A DNA stretch of 64,000 bases. Origin: Phoronis australis. Its lineage: Eukaryota; Phoronida; Phoronidae. The notes under the pieces are model-generated. The model was given only the letters and a program-made list of their open reading frames with translations. It ran no database searches and was not told the origin of the DNA. This document shows positions 23,526 to 37,900 of the stretch, in pieces. The position numbers and the translations under genes were made by a program. The stretch is taken from NCBI GenBank assembly GCA_002633005.1, contig NMRA01000007.1:129313-193312 (forward strand), written 5' to 3'. The stretch's first letter is position 1. Each line of letters begins with the position of its first letter.

Positions 23526-26500
23526 GTAAGTTTAAATAAGACATTTAGTTTGTACCTGACCCCTGTTTCAGTTTATGCTTTGGGTACTTCGAAACATTTG
23601 GCATCTGAAAAGTAGATCGACGAATGTGTTCGTGTGAAATCAAAATCAATGCAGTGTTGACTGTTCCGCGTAACTGAAAGTGAATGAATATTGAGTTGTG
23701 TTTAAGTCACCGGGATAGGCTCCTACAAACCAATACTCGCTACAGAAATAGCATTTAGAAATCGGATGTTATGTTTGTGGCAAAATGTAGGGTTTCTGCA
23801 CTGATGAACAGGTTCATAGTAAATTTTAATTTAAAAAGCACAATTTCTTGGAATTTGTTGTGAAAATTTTCCATCTCCATCTTTCTAGTCCCCGGGGAAG
23901 GAGGAGGGTAATTTACAGTGGATTCTCATTCAGATCTGGGTGAGGTTTTGGCTGTCAGTTTTCTTTTTGACATTAGGCCTGTTACTTAATTCAATAAAAT
24001 TCAGCAATGGTGACAATTCACTTTATTCTTGGTTAAGAATTCTACAAAAGGGTCCAGTTTGCAACAGAACTTTACATTCTATTTAGGCTTGTTGGATTGA
24101 GAATATTATTGTCCAAAGGGTTATTTATTGAATGTTCATGTGAAACATTCCTATACTAAAGGATTATACCGTATGTATATGGAAACAAGCCCCTGCATAA
24201 GAAGTTCAGGTAAAGGGCTGCTGTCAGTATATACGAGTCGTCTGTTAAAGTAAAAGTTAAATCTTTGAGCTCATGTTCTGTATAGTTATCCAAGTCACCA
24301 TTAAAGAAATTTTAAAACAAATAAGCCAGGGGATGCTTTTTATCAGGCTAACTCTCTAATCTCCCAGTGGCACACCCTGGTCAGACTAGTGAAATGCCCC
24401 CCCAGGCCTTAATCGGATGCTACACACATCCCAGTGTACAGGGGTTGCTGTTGAACATTCCTATAAACAGTGTTATCTGTAAGAAAACAGGAGTGTCACA
24501 TGTATATGAAGGGGGGGACCAAATACCTGCTTGGAAATTTCAAATGTGTAATAGCACATTCCCATACCTATTCAGTTTACCACTGCATAATTATTTCCAG
24601 GCTAACGGAAAATGACAATTTTCGTAGTTATTTTTGTGCGAAATAATTGGAGAATTACTGTATTACCATTGACGCACTCTAGAGAAAAAAATTGCTTTGG
24701 TGAATTAAGTTCTCATTCAGTTTTCTCCCATATGTATGGCTATGTCAAAGCAAATATTGAACAAAACATCATTGTGGCGTGTTACATTTACTCATTGTTT
24801 ATTGTTTTCTTTGTTACAAGCATTGATAGTATGTTGCAGTGAGTTTTTTAGACAACTATAGCAAAGGTAGGTATTGATTTGAATGCTGTAATTCAAAAAC
24901 GATTTGATGTTCTAATCTATATATCTAACTTTGGTAGACAGAAAACCATCAGAATTGAGTTTTGACATTGTGACACGTACCAGGAAATCAATTTACGAAA
25001 GAGCAGTTGTGGTGTCTCTCGGGGGAAAAATGGTGGGACTTAAGAATCATTTATGGATAGCCGCAGGGTCTTCATTTAACCTTGTGCTTTTAAGCTATGT
25101 CTCTAAAGGAAGTTTTCACTTTGTTGACTGGAAATATTTGAAAGATTGAAAATTGAGAAATTACCTATTGTCACTAAACTTGCTTGCGTTTTCACTTGCA
25201 CCAGATGTGCAAAACAATCCCAAAAGATCTCTTGTGGCGTTTTCAAACCTTGTTTCTGAAAGGCCACCATGAGGCTTTATCTTGATATGAGCTCTTTCAG
25301 AAATCCCCTGGTAACATGCAGTTGACTAGTGTAGCTCTTGGTCGTTGTGCATATCTCGCTCAGCTTTTCTTCTGAACTTGCCAACTAGCTCTTAAGTCAG
25401 GAGCATCACCCCTTGTAACTGTAATTTGTTGGCTACACTCTAACATTTTCCATTAGGCAAACTTAATCAGTACTTCAGCCTGAAGATTAGCAACACACCA
25501 ACAAATGTGTTCACTCTGGCTTGACTGTCAGCTTCGGTTTTTGCTAACACAATTTTTAGAATGTTTTTAGAAAGTGTAAAGGTAAAAAAACTTGGAATAG
25601 GTGTGGTTGGGTCTAAAGGATGCATGTTAAAGAAAATATCTAATGTTCAGAACATGTTGCAAAGGTTTTCAAATTATGCGCAAAAGACTTTTGTGTAAAA
25701 TCCAAATAGCTGTAAAAATGTCAATGTCTATGCCGAAATTATTAAGAAAGAAACACATGTTTTTCAATAGAAAGGTTTTTGCTACAGAAACATTGATGAT
25801 TTCTGAATATCAACTGGGTAATTACCGACACGTGTACAACCTTGATAAGGGTGATTAACGTGAGGCTTTACTCACTCATTCAAATTTCTTTGATATAATG
25901 GCAGGAAGTTACATATTGAAAGTGATAAATTGCGGGAACCCCCTCCCTCTCGCATTGATCCACCACTATCTTATTTTCACTTTGGGTGATAGTCCTTCAA
26001 CGCTTGAAAACTGCTGTCACGATTGTTCCTGAAATTAACTCAATCTGATTTTTTATATTAGCAATGTTAAAAATCAATAACTTTTGACACAATTTGCTCT
26101 TGTCTATGTCATGAAGCATTATTCCATTGTTATCAAACATGACTTGGAGTTTTGTTTGATATGATCAGATGCATGGTACTCAGAAGCACAATGAATGACA
26201 GGTCTTTTGACTCTCAATGTATTTGTTATAACTAGCCTGCACTGCATTGATTTTCAAGGCAGCTTTTTCGATACTACCGTACCATAAACTATGTGAATGA
26301 TGCCAGCTGATGATACCTTTGTCTTGTCTTGTGGCTAATTCTTCCAATGCGCGATTGGATCCTTAAAAGGCATTTCACACAGTTGAGCCATTGATTTGCC
26401 TGTAATGTTTGCATTGTTTTGGTACACATGTCTTTAGCCAACCCTGGTGTGCAATGTTTTTTCAAATCAGTTACTTAATTATAGCTCGTATTTCTTGAGT

Positions 26501-27969
26501 AAACAAAGAAAGGTTCAGCAAATAGTCGGTAGCATTTTTTGTAGTTTCTTGTGGGTCTTGGGCATCTTTCTCAAGTTATGTGAATTATCCCCTCTCTGCA
26601 TTACACACTCTCTACCAAAGCACATACCACAAGTCAAACACAGGTTGACAGGGCTGTGGACCCTGGGAACCAGCATCAAGAATGTTAATGGTATTATTGA
26701 TGAAAGATGTCTTCATGTTGTTGGTGTATATAAAATAAGTTCATTAAAGCCACTGACAAAATGAGTCATGTTTTGATAATAATGTAAACTTTTTCAATTT
26801 GTTAAATCTTTTGTTGGGATAACATGGCTGGTTGACTCCTGTTGACCTGCTGTCAAAATAGTGTGAGATCATAGAGTTTAATGCCCTCATAGATCAAAGG
26901 CAACAGATTCACAACAGTCACCTTTTTTGTGCCAATCACAGCTTTCAGAACGTGTATTTGGGTAAATTCTGAAGATACCTTTGTATTGCCTACTAGTATT
27001 GCAAGAAAGCATTTCACTATTGTGAAGCCTGTAAACATTTTCATTTAGCAGAATTTGTGATATGGTAACTATTTCTGACAACAGTTCAGGTAGCACAATT
27101 TCAAAATTCCAACTCTTATAAGGACCCAGCAAACAGCCATAGTGGGCAGACGTACGCACCAGGAGTAAAACGGGTTAACACGACAGGTACAGCTGGTGAA
27201 TAAGGATGTTTAGGCTTATATGTAAGATCACAGATCTGGTGCATTGAAGATATACAGGGTGAGCTCTCCATGTAATACAGTCTAGGAGGCCATGAAAAAT
27301 CTGGCCTTTGTCTGCCCTTGTGATTGCCCATTATTTAATACAGTCCAAGGTATTTAGATCATCAATAAGTTTCCACTTGAGCCCACCCTACCAGTTATAT
27401 TGATTCCTCTCTAGTTATTTGTTTGCCCTCAGTGACCCTATAATGTACTAAGCCCATTTTGCCAATTTTTAGAACTGTCTATTGTTTATTTTTTCCTGAA
27501 AATATCTTGAAAGATTCATCGTTTGGGTTTTAAGTGAATCACTTCCTCAAGACATGTACCCATGTCAACTTATCTTAATGGGACAAATCTCTCTATTAGA
27601 AACCTTTTCACATACTTTTCTTCACACTTCAGTGGTGGCATTTATACCTTTAGCCCAGTTTGTATCGATAACAGATTCTATTGTAATTCTCCACAATTAT
27701 CTGTACTGTAATCTAAACCAGGATATTTGATAGTGTCTACTGACTAGTGTTTGTATTCCTAAAACACTTGTTAGTTAAATGCGATTCTATCAAGAATGGA
27801 AGTTCATGTTATAATAAGTATTCCAGGTCTGTTTCGTTTTACAACTTCCAAAACAGTATACTCTGTGTAAATTTGAAGTATGAGATAAATACCGATGTAC
27901 AATTCATATTTGTTGCCTTGGTAGCCATTTGTTCTCTTGGTAATCCTTAGCAGTAGCGTAAAATTCTTC

Positions 27970-28150
27970 AATTCAGAGGCTTATCACATTGTTGTAAATT
28001 CTCAAAATTTTACCAAATTTTGTTTGGTAAAGGCAAGCCATACAACTTGAACCAATCTAAAGGCAAAGTAAATTGTCCTGCAAAATTATTTTTGTTGAGA
28101 AATATGGCAAAATGAAATTACACCTGTCTACCATATTGTGTCCTGAAGAA
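27970..28150 (+). repeat. Dispersed repeat family B, copy 2
   Basis: Contains TTTTACCAAATTTTGTTTGG, GGCAAAGTAAATTGTCCTGC, TTTTTGTTGAGAAATATGGC and AAAATGAAATTACACCTGTC, aligned in order with the 6410-6625 and 39635-39870 copies. Confidence 0.75.
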
Positions 28151-29009
28151 TTTTTACCACAGTCCCAACTCATGCCCTGTGTGTAGTTTCATATCTTGAC
28201 TACATTCCTCTACTTGTCAGCACTATCTTGCATAAATTATGTTCTCAGCTTGTGTATTGATTGATTCTGAAACTGTGTGTATTGGCTCAGTGTGACTAAT
28301 AAAGTCTCACTAGTCTGCAGGGTGTCTGCAAGTCAAAGGAGCTTTGTTTGAGACTTTTTGATCAGGTTTGTGCATGACTGAAGGCCCAGGTTGCATCCAG
28401 GTGTTAGTGTGGTAGCCCTTTTCTGGCGGAATAACCATACCCTTGCAATTATTTAGCACGTGGTTTTCATTTGCCAATGAGTCAACACTGGTCAGTGAAA
28501 CTGAATTGATCATATTGATTATTCCTCTACTTTTGTCGGAAAATAGATTATCTTTTACCTTGTCTGATATGCCATGATTTTGTGTTTAATGATTGTGTAT
28601 AATACCTTCTTCGTATAAATCTCTGTCCCTTGTATCACTGCACTGAAGTTATTTTGAGCCTATCGAAGATTATTTGTTGACTAATGAGACTTCTGTGAAG
28701 AAGGTTAGCACTAGAGTTCAGTTGTGTTGTGTTCATGTTGGCATTATTGCTTTGTCCTTTATATATCCAGTTTCACCAAGTAATAATATTTTAATGACTC
28801 AACCCATATGCCTGAAGGCACATCGAAAATAGTTCTGCTTAAAAGAGATTTTTAATTACAACCCTAAAACCTGATTATTTTGATATGAGAAAAGTTGTCA
28901 AAGTATATTGACTTTAAGGCATTGCAGGCATGTACGTGATGCGTTTTATAAGGATATCATTGTTCAAGTACCATCTTTAATTTCCTTCATCTATAACTCT
29001 CTCTCCCGA

Positions 29010-29440
29010 GGGGAACTTGACTAGCACAAGTTGTACTGGAGGGGCAACTTGCGCTTGATCAGCCAAGTGTCCAGACGACATTGTCACAAATGGCGTCAAG
29101 TAGGAACAGGTCGAAAATCACTTACGGTGTGAATGTTATTCTAGTAGGTTTAGTATTACTGGGCACACAACTGCAAAATGACGGGAGTTCAAGTAAACTA
29201 AGATTTGCGATATTTCCCTCAAGTTTTCGGTTATGTCATTTTGTTGTAGAGAATTATTAACAAGAAAAAAGACATGAAAGAATTTGCTGTCGTTTGTGAT
29301 ATGGTGTTACAAGCAGTGACTAAACAAACTCAATTGCGCCGATGCCTGTATTATATCTAGCCTTCTTGTGCCATACCCCAGTAGTTTGCTGTCCACACGG
29401 CTACTTGAGGGTGGGCAAGTTGATCAGGTACAAGTCTACA
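29010..29440. repeat. Possible inverted-repeat element in DAAM intron 1
   Basis: GGGGCAACTTGCGCTTGATC, AGCCAAGTGTCCAGAC on the left and, in reverse complement, GATCAACTTGCCCACCCTCA, AGTAGCCGTGTGGAC on the right (29376-29432) look like degraded terminal inverted repeats. The interior is non-coding. Confidence 0.35.
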
Positions 29441-30714
29441 CTTGTATGTTGTCGCACTCGTCCTTGGCACACTCGCACTAGTTTAAATGAAGGTTATTGG
29501 TGAGAAAAGTGAATTACTGAAAATATACTCATTACAGAACTGAACCTGCTGGTGGAGCTAAATTGCACTCCATGAACGACTGAGTATTTTATATGCATGT
29601 AACTGGTAAAGCCTTTGGCATTGGTTTTAACAAATGTCGGGCAGACAACATGGAGGACATAACAGATTTTGTTGTTTTATAGCCCTGGTCACAGCTCAAG
29701 TCTAACTCATCCAAGAATAATTCCAAAACTGCGATACTCGGCCATAAATTGGATAACTTACAATTACTGACTCAACAATTACTGACTTTCAACACTTACT
29801 GACTTTCACTGAGGTCTATATGTTGATTTTCAGACCCCACAAAATGATATGGACTGAGTAGGACACAATGTTAGTGCATTTTCTTGTTCTTCAGGCCTTG
29901 ACACTTAAAGAATTTTCAAATACAGAAGCATTCCTGCTTTATCCAGGTTAACTTGCCTCATCTTCCCCCACATTTCTGACCAAACAGATTTTCCAGATGG
30001 AAAGTAACATTTTCGTCAGGTACTATTTGGCATAGTTTCAGCTCAGGCGCCGCTTCAGCGTACGTTGCTTAATTATTTTAGCGATTGTCATAAATATATG
30101 ACCATGTCATTACTGTCAATATTACGGTATTGCTGAAAATTCTTTGAATACAGACTTTAAGTTATAACAGTAGATCTGCAGAGCTGGTGACACTTAACTT
30201 GTTCTGAATGAATTTCATGTTGCAATCTGACAAAAATATGCCCAATATTGTGAAAAAAAACAATATACAAGCCATTACAAATTTCAGATCAATGAAATAC
30301 TTTGGGAAAATCAGCACACGACAGAGGTGAATACTATAGCTCTGTTCCCTATTTTTATCCAAATCTTGAGTCTTCAAGATTGATCATGGCCTCTTGAGTT
30401 ATCAGCACTTGTTTATCCTATAAACAAGTGGTATATGCTAAAAAGTAATTAAACTGTCAAACCCAGGATTAGCCAGGAAGTCTCCATGCAGAGCTGCTGG
30501 TCCATGTGTAGGTGGTCTGCTGCCACCATTTGTTTGCTGTAAGGCGTGATACAGCAGATGCTGTAGTACAGGCAGGAGTTACCTTGAAGTGTAGGCGTGT
30601 GATTAAAAGTGATTACAGCAATTACGTCTTGAAATGGGTTTATCGTGAGGTATTCATGAAAAATATTGCTGCGTTGCATAATCGACATATGGGAATTCTT
30701 CACCTGTTTAGAAC

Positions 30715-31290
30715 ATAGTTGTGGACAAGTGAAGCTTCATTTCGCCAATTTTCTCAACAAAAATCTTTAGAAAAATTTTGCTTGTTTATACTATGTACAT
30801 GTAGCTAAACAACATTTGGATAAGTTTCAATTACTTGCAGCAAGACAATAAGCCTTTAAAAATTGAAAAACGACAATATTTTAAAATTATTTTTGTGCGT
30901 GATATCTGAAGAATTACTGTTAGTCCCTTTCGTAGGTTATGCATAGGCTGGGGTTTTTGTTGGGCCTGCGTAGTGTAGTCTACTATTGCATAGGGATAGC
31001 ATACTGTAACTTACAGTTGTGTAGAGTTACAGAAATTCTCCACATTTTGCACAAAAATTATTGCCAAATTGTTATTTTCCAGTTTCCAAAGGCCGATTAG
31101 TTTTTTACAAATGGTGGATACTTTACCAAACGTTGGTTTAGGACATCAATGCAGTGAGCACCAACTCTGTTGGTATAATAGACTGAAAACGTTTCTTACC
31201 GTAATCTTTATTTTCGCAAAGAAACTGGACAAAATGGAATTTCACTTGTCAGTCGTATTGTGTGCTAAATAAGTGAAGAGGTACCGTCCT
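30715..31290. repeat. Inverted pair of family B repeats (foldback arrangement)
   Basis: The left arm at 30715-30830 is a reverse-complement family B copy (CATTTCGCCAATTTTCTCAA...), continuing into ATTATTTTTGTGCGTGATAT and GAAGAATTACTG (30885-30925). The right arm runs back through GAAATTCTCC..TTTGCACAAAAATTATTGCC (31030-31065) to a forward family B copy at 31120-31290 (GACAAAATGGAATTTCACTTG). A related block is at 24580-24690. The arms are diverged but ordered as mirror images. Confidence 0.6.
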
Positions 31291-34200
31291 TGAAAACTGT
31301 ACACTTTCTACATTCACTGCACGTTGGCCAGCTGAGTACGCTGAGCTCTCCTTCCCTTCCTAGGACCTGTACCTCCGCAGCAGTTCTATGCAGGCCAGGT
31401 GTGAATCCCCTCTGAGAAAGTTGTGGACTTTAATTCAAGGCTTGCATGTCTATCCACTTCAGGCAACATGCATGTGCTGTAGAGTCCTGTTTAATAAGTG
31501 ACAGAGTTTTTCCATGTTTTGATTTTGTTAAGTAACAGAATCTGCTCACTTGTTGGTGGATCAACAGAAAGTTTAATGAAGTGACCGAAATGGATATCTG
31601 TATAATGCTTACAAAGAACAGCTTGGATCTGGTATTTTAGATATTGATTTCTGAATGTCTTTTAAGTCACAGATCAGACATTCCAGATAATGTTATTTGA
31701 GATATTTCCCACATTGATAGCGAATATTACATCAATTTATTTTAGATTTAGCTGTCTGTGTGAGATTAACTGCTGACGTGATTATAGTTTTGTTGCCGTC
31801 CACACCAGTTGTTCAGTAGAGATCGATATACATATAGGATTTGTTTAGTGTTATGTCTGTTCAGTAATGTTTCATCAGAGGGGCTGCTACAAAACTATTC
31901 TGCTCATCAATATTTTAATAAAAGAGGATTCCAGCTTTTGACCACTAAATATGTTTTATTATTATTATCACGATTCTTTACGACCATGGTGACTTTATCG
32001 CTGTTGAAAACACCTTTTGTTCCAGATAACAATAATTGAGTTGTCATAAAGTTATGTTTAAGTATTTTTGTGGATGATGAGCTTTCAATTTCGATACTCC
32101 TAGTTCCCCTAAATCATTTCACCTGTCTGACACATGGTGCTTGTTCAATTGGGGTCAACAGACACATAAAAATGGCTTAAATTGACACCTTATTTTTATG
32201 GCATTCAGATTCTAAGGCAAGGACAATGCAAAGCAGCTCCTCAAACTGAACGGTGACCGAAACTGCAATGTCAGCACCGGGGTCAAGTTTACTGTACATG
32301 AACGTATACATATTCCAACTATGGAATTATGCGTTTGGTTTGCAGTTGGAGGGTCAGACCAAATTAGACCATAGATTTGAGGTCCTCTGCACCAACTGAC
32401 CTTAAGCCACCTTTTCTAAAGTGATCCTGATTATTAGAAGTTCTCCAAAAGACGGTGTCCGTACTCTCTTTGGAATCGTGCTTGCACTGGGTGACTTGAA
32501 GCTGCAGAGGCCAAAGAAAATTACCTTCATTGATTCTAGTGTCTACTGGGTTCATCTGAGGTGCATGGCCCCAGCAGAATTGTTTGGAGAAATAACATTA
32601 AAATCATCGTCTGGGAAATAGAATGGGTTATGTGGTATTCAGTTCAAGAGATTGTCTTGTAAATTTCGCATTTAGTTTTACCGGTTGTCAATCACGCTTC
32701 AAACTTGGGCATCACATTTACCATTTTGCAGGCTACTCAACTTGTGGTTTAGCAAATGTTTGCTTTTCACATAATCGGGCCATATTATCTTACCACATTC
32801 CATATGTTTGATATTCAATAAATATTCCAGATAACCCGAAGCAGTATAAGGACATATTTTAAAATCTCACCAATTCAGGAGACTGGCTAAGTCAAAGAAA
32901 ACAGCATGATTGGTTCTGGTTTGTTGTTACTTTGGGAATTGATGGGTGATGTGATACCTTTTGTAGTTGCTCATGTTTTTAAAAAGAAAAAGCCACATGA
33001 TGCCATCTAAAATGATTCGGGCTCTTTCTTTTTTCTCTAAGCTGTGAGGCACAAATTTCAATATGAGCCGGGCGCAGACGAGAACCAGTTACACTGGTTT
33101 TGGCGTTATTAATGGACAACAAGCGAAATTTCATTTTTTAAGAAATTTTCCGTTCTAGGTAAGAGATTAGAAGAGTAGCAGATTGGTGCATCACCATTTT
33201 CAAGTTCTGTACCATTGCTATTGTCTTAGAACATTTGCAGTGGACGGATTTTGCTAATTCTCAGTAGTACTAGAAACCTTTTAATATACGTTGCTGTTTG
33301 TTGTGCATGAAAAGTTGCTGTTCGGTGTGCCTGATAGAACAGTTAAGTGTGTGGTGGTGGTTAGTAATGGATAAAACAGAGTGGCCAGTGTTTATTCTAG
33401 GTAAGCAATATACAGGAAGAAGCCTGTTCATGTCAGAACGCCTGTCAAAAGGTGGTTACTGATGGCAGTGAAGTGAGAAAATGAAGTGATAACAAAGAAA
33501 ATTTATGTTGCAGAATATGCCCAAAGTATACTAATAATTCAACAGTGCTGAGGACCTTTATTTGAAGATTACTAAATATTTAACTCTGTGCCTTTTCTTT
33601 GTTGTCCTGTTGCCATGACTTCTTACAACAATCTATTTTAGCACTGGTCTTTGTAGTTGATTGTTTCCTTGTCCTTATAAAATATCTGAGTTCTAAACAA
33701 AACCTCACTGGTAATGGAAACTGCCTTCACAAAACCCAGTCACAAGTCTTCTTCAGACCTGTGATGTGCCTATAATCTCTGCTGAGGTGTTCTGAAAATA
33801 TCCAAAGTAGCCTGGGTTTGACAGGTCATCCCTGGCATTGTTAATGGTCTGTGCCAGAGGAAGGAGCAAGGGAGCTTACATCAGAGAGTGCATTCCATGA
33901 GCACCAGTAGTTCATTGTGATCCATCCATCCATCTCTCCATAGACTTTGGGGGGAGGTCAGTTGATAGCCCTGGTCAGTGATTGGCAACACCACTGGTGA
34001 GATACTGTAACACTGAAAACCTTTTAACTTTGCTCATCAATTATTACATGGTTCGTTAGTTGCAGTAATTCTATCTTAGCCTGACTTTGCTATCTACAGC
34101 ATTCTATGGAGTCGCAGATTTAAGTGAGTGCTTGAAACCATGGACTTGTCTTGTAGAGGGCCTTGGTGAAACTTTCTCCGCAAATTTTTAGTCAAAATAT

Positions 34201-34981
34201 TGAACATCAGATGGACAAAACTTTTAGCCTGTGCTTTTGAAAACAGATATTTTGCTCATTTTTTGTAAATGCTTTGTAGTGCTTTATGTGATAGTACTTT
34301 AGACAGGGTTATTGAATTGACACCCAGCATACACACAAGTGGATTGTATGTGACTTTGGGACTGTTATTCATATTTGATTATTCACCGAAGTTTGAATGG
34401 ATGTTTATGATGTCAGTGAGAATTCATCTCCAGCAAGAGATGAGGTGGAATGTGGTTATTCACCTCCATTACTTGTATGGCATCTTTTGTGCATTGAGAA
34501 CCATACCCCTATGTCGGAAAGGTAAATAGGTGTGTTATTATTGTGAGAAAGGGTATTTTAAGGTTAGTCAACATAACCTGAGTTGAGTTCAGTGCCGGAA
34601 GGTTGACTCTCTTGAAATGAAACACATTGTAGGGCTAGCATTCAGCCATTACATTAGGTCAAGTCAGCAGTTGAAGTGTTGAAAGGTATAGTGCTTGGCA
34701 GGTGAAACTGTGGAATGTAAAGATGTTTGGAGAAGTTTTTAAATATGTGCATGCAAAATATATTCACTGTCCTTCGCTGTGTTCTAATCTGCATGACGGA
34801 GTATACAGTAGTTGCATGGTTTGCCTATTTTCGGTAAATAGCTCGAAAAAAGTAAATTTTCAGTTTTCTGGCTTAAACTTAAACAAAGTTAATTTTCGAA
34901 CATGTCAATTTTCTATTTTCAAAAGCTTAATTTGTGTTACCAGTAACAAAATTCACGGATTTTTCATAAATTTTCCTATTT

Positions 34982-34999
34982 ATTTTTTTTTTTTTTTTA
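34982..34999 (+). repeat. Poly-T run
   Basis: An uninterrupted run of about 17 T (A on the minus strand) after TATTTA. It could be the tail of a retroposed sequence on the minus strand, but no element body is recognisable upstream of it. Confidence 0.7.
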
Positions 35000-37900
35000 A
35001 TTTAACAAGACAAAATTTTACTGTCATGCCTCGTTGGTTGCATTCAAAAGTGTGACACATGCTTCTCTTTATCACTTCTTCCTTATGGTTACTTGAATTA
35101 ATTACAAAATATGACTGAGACGCCTGCTGTTGCTTCTGCTGTTTGCCAGGGAAGCAGGTTACATCACTGAAATATTTTGATTTTGATTGTGTTTCCTGGT
35201 ATAGCATTTCACTTTCCTTGTGTGAACCTAACAGTGTTGACTTTTCAGCCCTTTCTTATCCAAGCTATAGGTGCTATACAACAGTTGATACTGGGTTAAT
35301 TTCAGTAAGGCTTAGTGTTTTGCTTTGATAACTTGAACAATGCCTTATTGCTTGATTACAAACTTTGGAATACCCTAATAAATATTTATTACTTCGCAAA
35401 TTCTCCTGTTTGGGACAATGTCTAAAATTTGGGACAGTGAAATTTAACCCAAAGTTTGATATCCTGGATTCTGTTTATTGGAAGACTGGGTGATTTTGGT
35501 GTTTGTCATATTTTTCAAACATGGGAAACTTAGTTTCGCATCAACAAAATATGAAAGTAGACTCATAAAATTGTATGCAATAGTCGCCGATGCAATGTTT
35601 TCATGCGTCTCCAGGGTTTGGTCATTGATCGTAAGTTAGTAGAAGCTCCGACCTTAAAGGAATGAGCTATACCAGTTACATCTCATTGCTTAAGCAAAAT
35701 AATTAATTCTTTGCTGTTCAAAACTAGAGAATATATACTGGAATCACTGAACAGTCTTTGTGTTTCACATAATGTAATTGCGGTTTGTGGTCTGGCATAA
35801 TGTTCTAATATATTAACCTTTAAATTCACATTGATCTTTATAATTCTTCATAAGGGGTTGCATGCAGAATGCAGTTGTGACATTAGCTGACTAAACAACA
35901 ATTAATTGCCATGTAAATATTGCAGCTTTACTCCGCCTTTGGCTTTGTGTTTAGTTTGATTAGCTACATATCTTTGAACACTGAAGTTTTGAAGGAATCA
36001 CTTGAGTGTAAGTTTGATGGTAAATGTACCAAAGGTTCATCTTAATGTCTCTGTAAACATGCGTAGTGCCCAGGTCTGCATGAACCGATGAAGTGATGTT
36101 CAGATTTTGTTTTTTCGTTTTGTAATGTGAAGCGAACCCCACTTGATTAAGTTCAGCCTTTTAGTTTCTCCTTCAAATCTTTATAAAGTGGCAAATAGTA
36201 GGAAAATATTTTACAAAACTTTGAATTTTATTTATTGTCATTCTATATGTTTTATCAGTTTGGCATCTTCCAAGATTCAACATAATAAGCGATATAGAAA
36301 CATGATATTCAGCACAAGTTGACATTGGTTTGATGATTTACCCAAGCTTTGGGAAGTTATGCAACTCAAGCCCTGTCAGCTTTTTCCATTGAAAATGCTC
36401 TTTTAGTTTTAAATAGAAGGGATATTAATTGAGGAGTTATGGTTCCTTCCTCTCTTCCATGTGATATGGGTGCCACCAGATATCTAAAATCTAGGCTAAC
36501 GCAATATCTAAGCAACCAGGAACTGTGTTTTTCTCTACAATAGAAAATTCAACATGTATGCAAATTACATAATTTATGAACACGTTTCTAAGTTCCTGCT
36601 TGTGGCTTGAGAGATTTGTGTGTAAGGGCTTGGAATTAGTACAATGGTGCTAATCATCTAAAATAATTTGCTAAAAGCTAATCTCCTATATGAGTTCAGA
36701 CTTGTATTGTTTGTCCATGCAGGTGAGCCAAACTCCTCAAGGCAAAATCCAGTCTCATTATTTTAACAAATGATAAGTTATCCTGCAGAACAGTACTGTT
36801 TATGGAGAATATATTCCCTGAGACAGTGCCAAATGATGCAAAATCCTTCCCAAGATAATACTACTTCCTCTGTCTCACTAACTCTGGTGTTAAAGTGAAG
36901 TGCTCTTGTGCCCTGGTTTGTCACTATTGTAATAAAAATGAATCATCATTGATTAGTATAATATTATGACCACTTACTCTTTGTTTGAATTTAACATATT
37001 GCTTCATGAATATTCATGTTCATATTGCTCCCCTGGGGTTCGTTAATTGCAACACATTTAGTACAAACGCCTTTTCTTTCCTCAGTTGTCTTCAGCCACT
37101 TGGTGTGGTCATATGACATGTGATAATGCTACTTTCTTCTACAATTGGTAACTGGCATTTCCAAATAGCTTTCTATAACTTTGTGTTGATATGCTTGTTA
37201 ATGAATCCATTAGCGTTTTTTCTTTTCTTTCTGTGCATTATTGCACTATCCTGATAGATTCTGAGGGTAGGTATTTGATCAGCTATCATGTAATACTATG
37301 TGCATGCTATCTTACCACTATTAGTGAAACAAAAACACAGGTTAGGTGAACCACAGAAACCACAATGTTGGCTTTGTTCTGTTGGTGGTGAATAAACTCT
37401 TTTGATTCATAAAATGTTACAAGCATTGAACTATAGGAGGTTGATGGCTTTTCAGACAAACCACTCACTGTCCAGAATCTCTTGTAGTAAGATCTGTGGT
37501 AAATGATATCTCAAGTTGATAGTATTGTATATTTTGTTTGTAACTGGCTGTTTAATCAACTGATTAATGAATGTTGCTTTAGAACTTTAAATAGTTTCTG
37601 TGTTATGTGCAGGTCTCCTGATTGTTAATCAGGAGTTCGGTTAACCCTAATTCCGTTTTTCAAAAAGACCACAACAATAGAATGTTACTTTGTAACAGTC
37701 ACTGATCTGGCTTCTGAGCAAAAATTCAAACACGGTGTGGTGTACGTAAGTTGCATCTAGTATTTTCTCATCCTAATGTTGCTTTCTGCTCATTAACAAA
37801 AACTAAAATAGTTACGCGTTATTTTCATTTGCTGAGCATGTTGCAACTATTTTCGCAGCAACAGAATAAAAAATGAGTACACCTATCCTGTAATCGTTGA

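Noticed and set aside
34702-35055. 117-codon frame in the 17 kb intron as a nested gene
   Set aside because: Low-complexity Phe/Asn/Lys-rich composition, crosses the poly-T run, no splice context or family resemblance.
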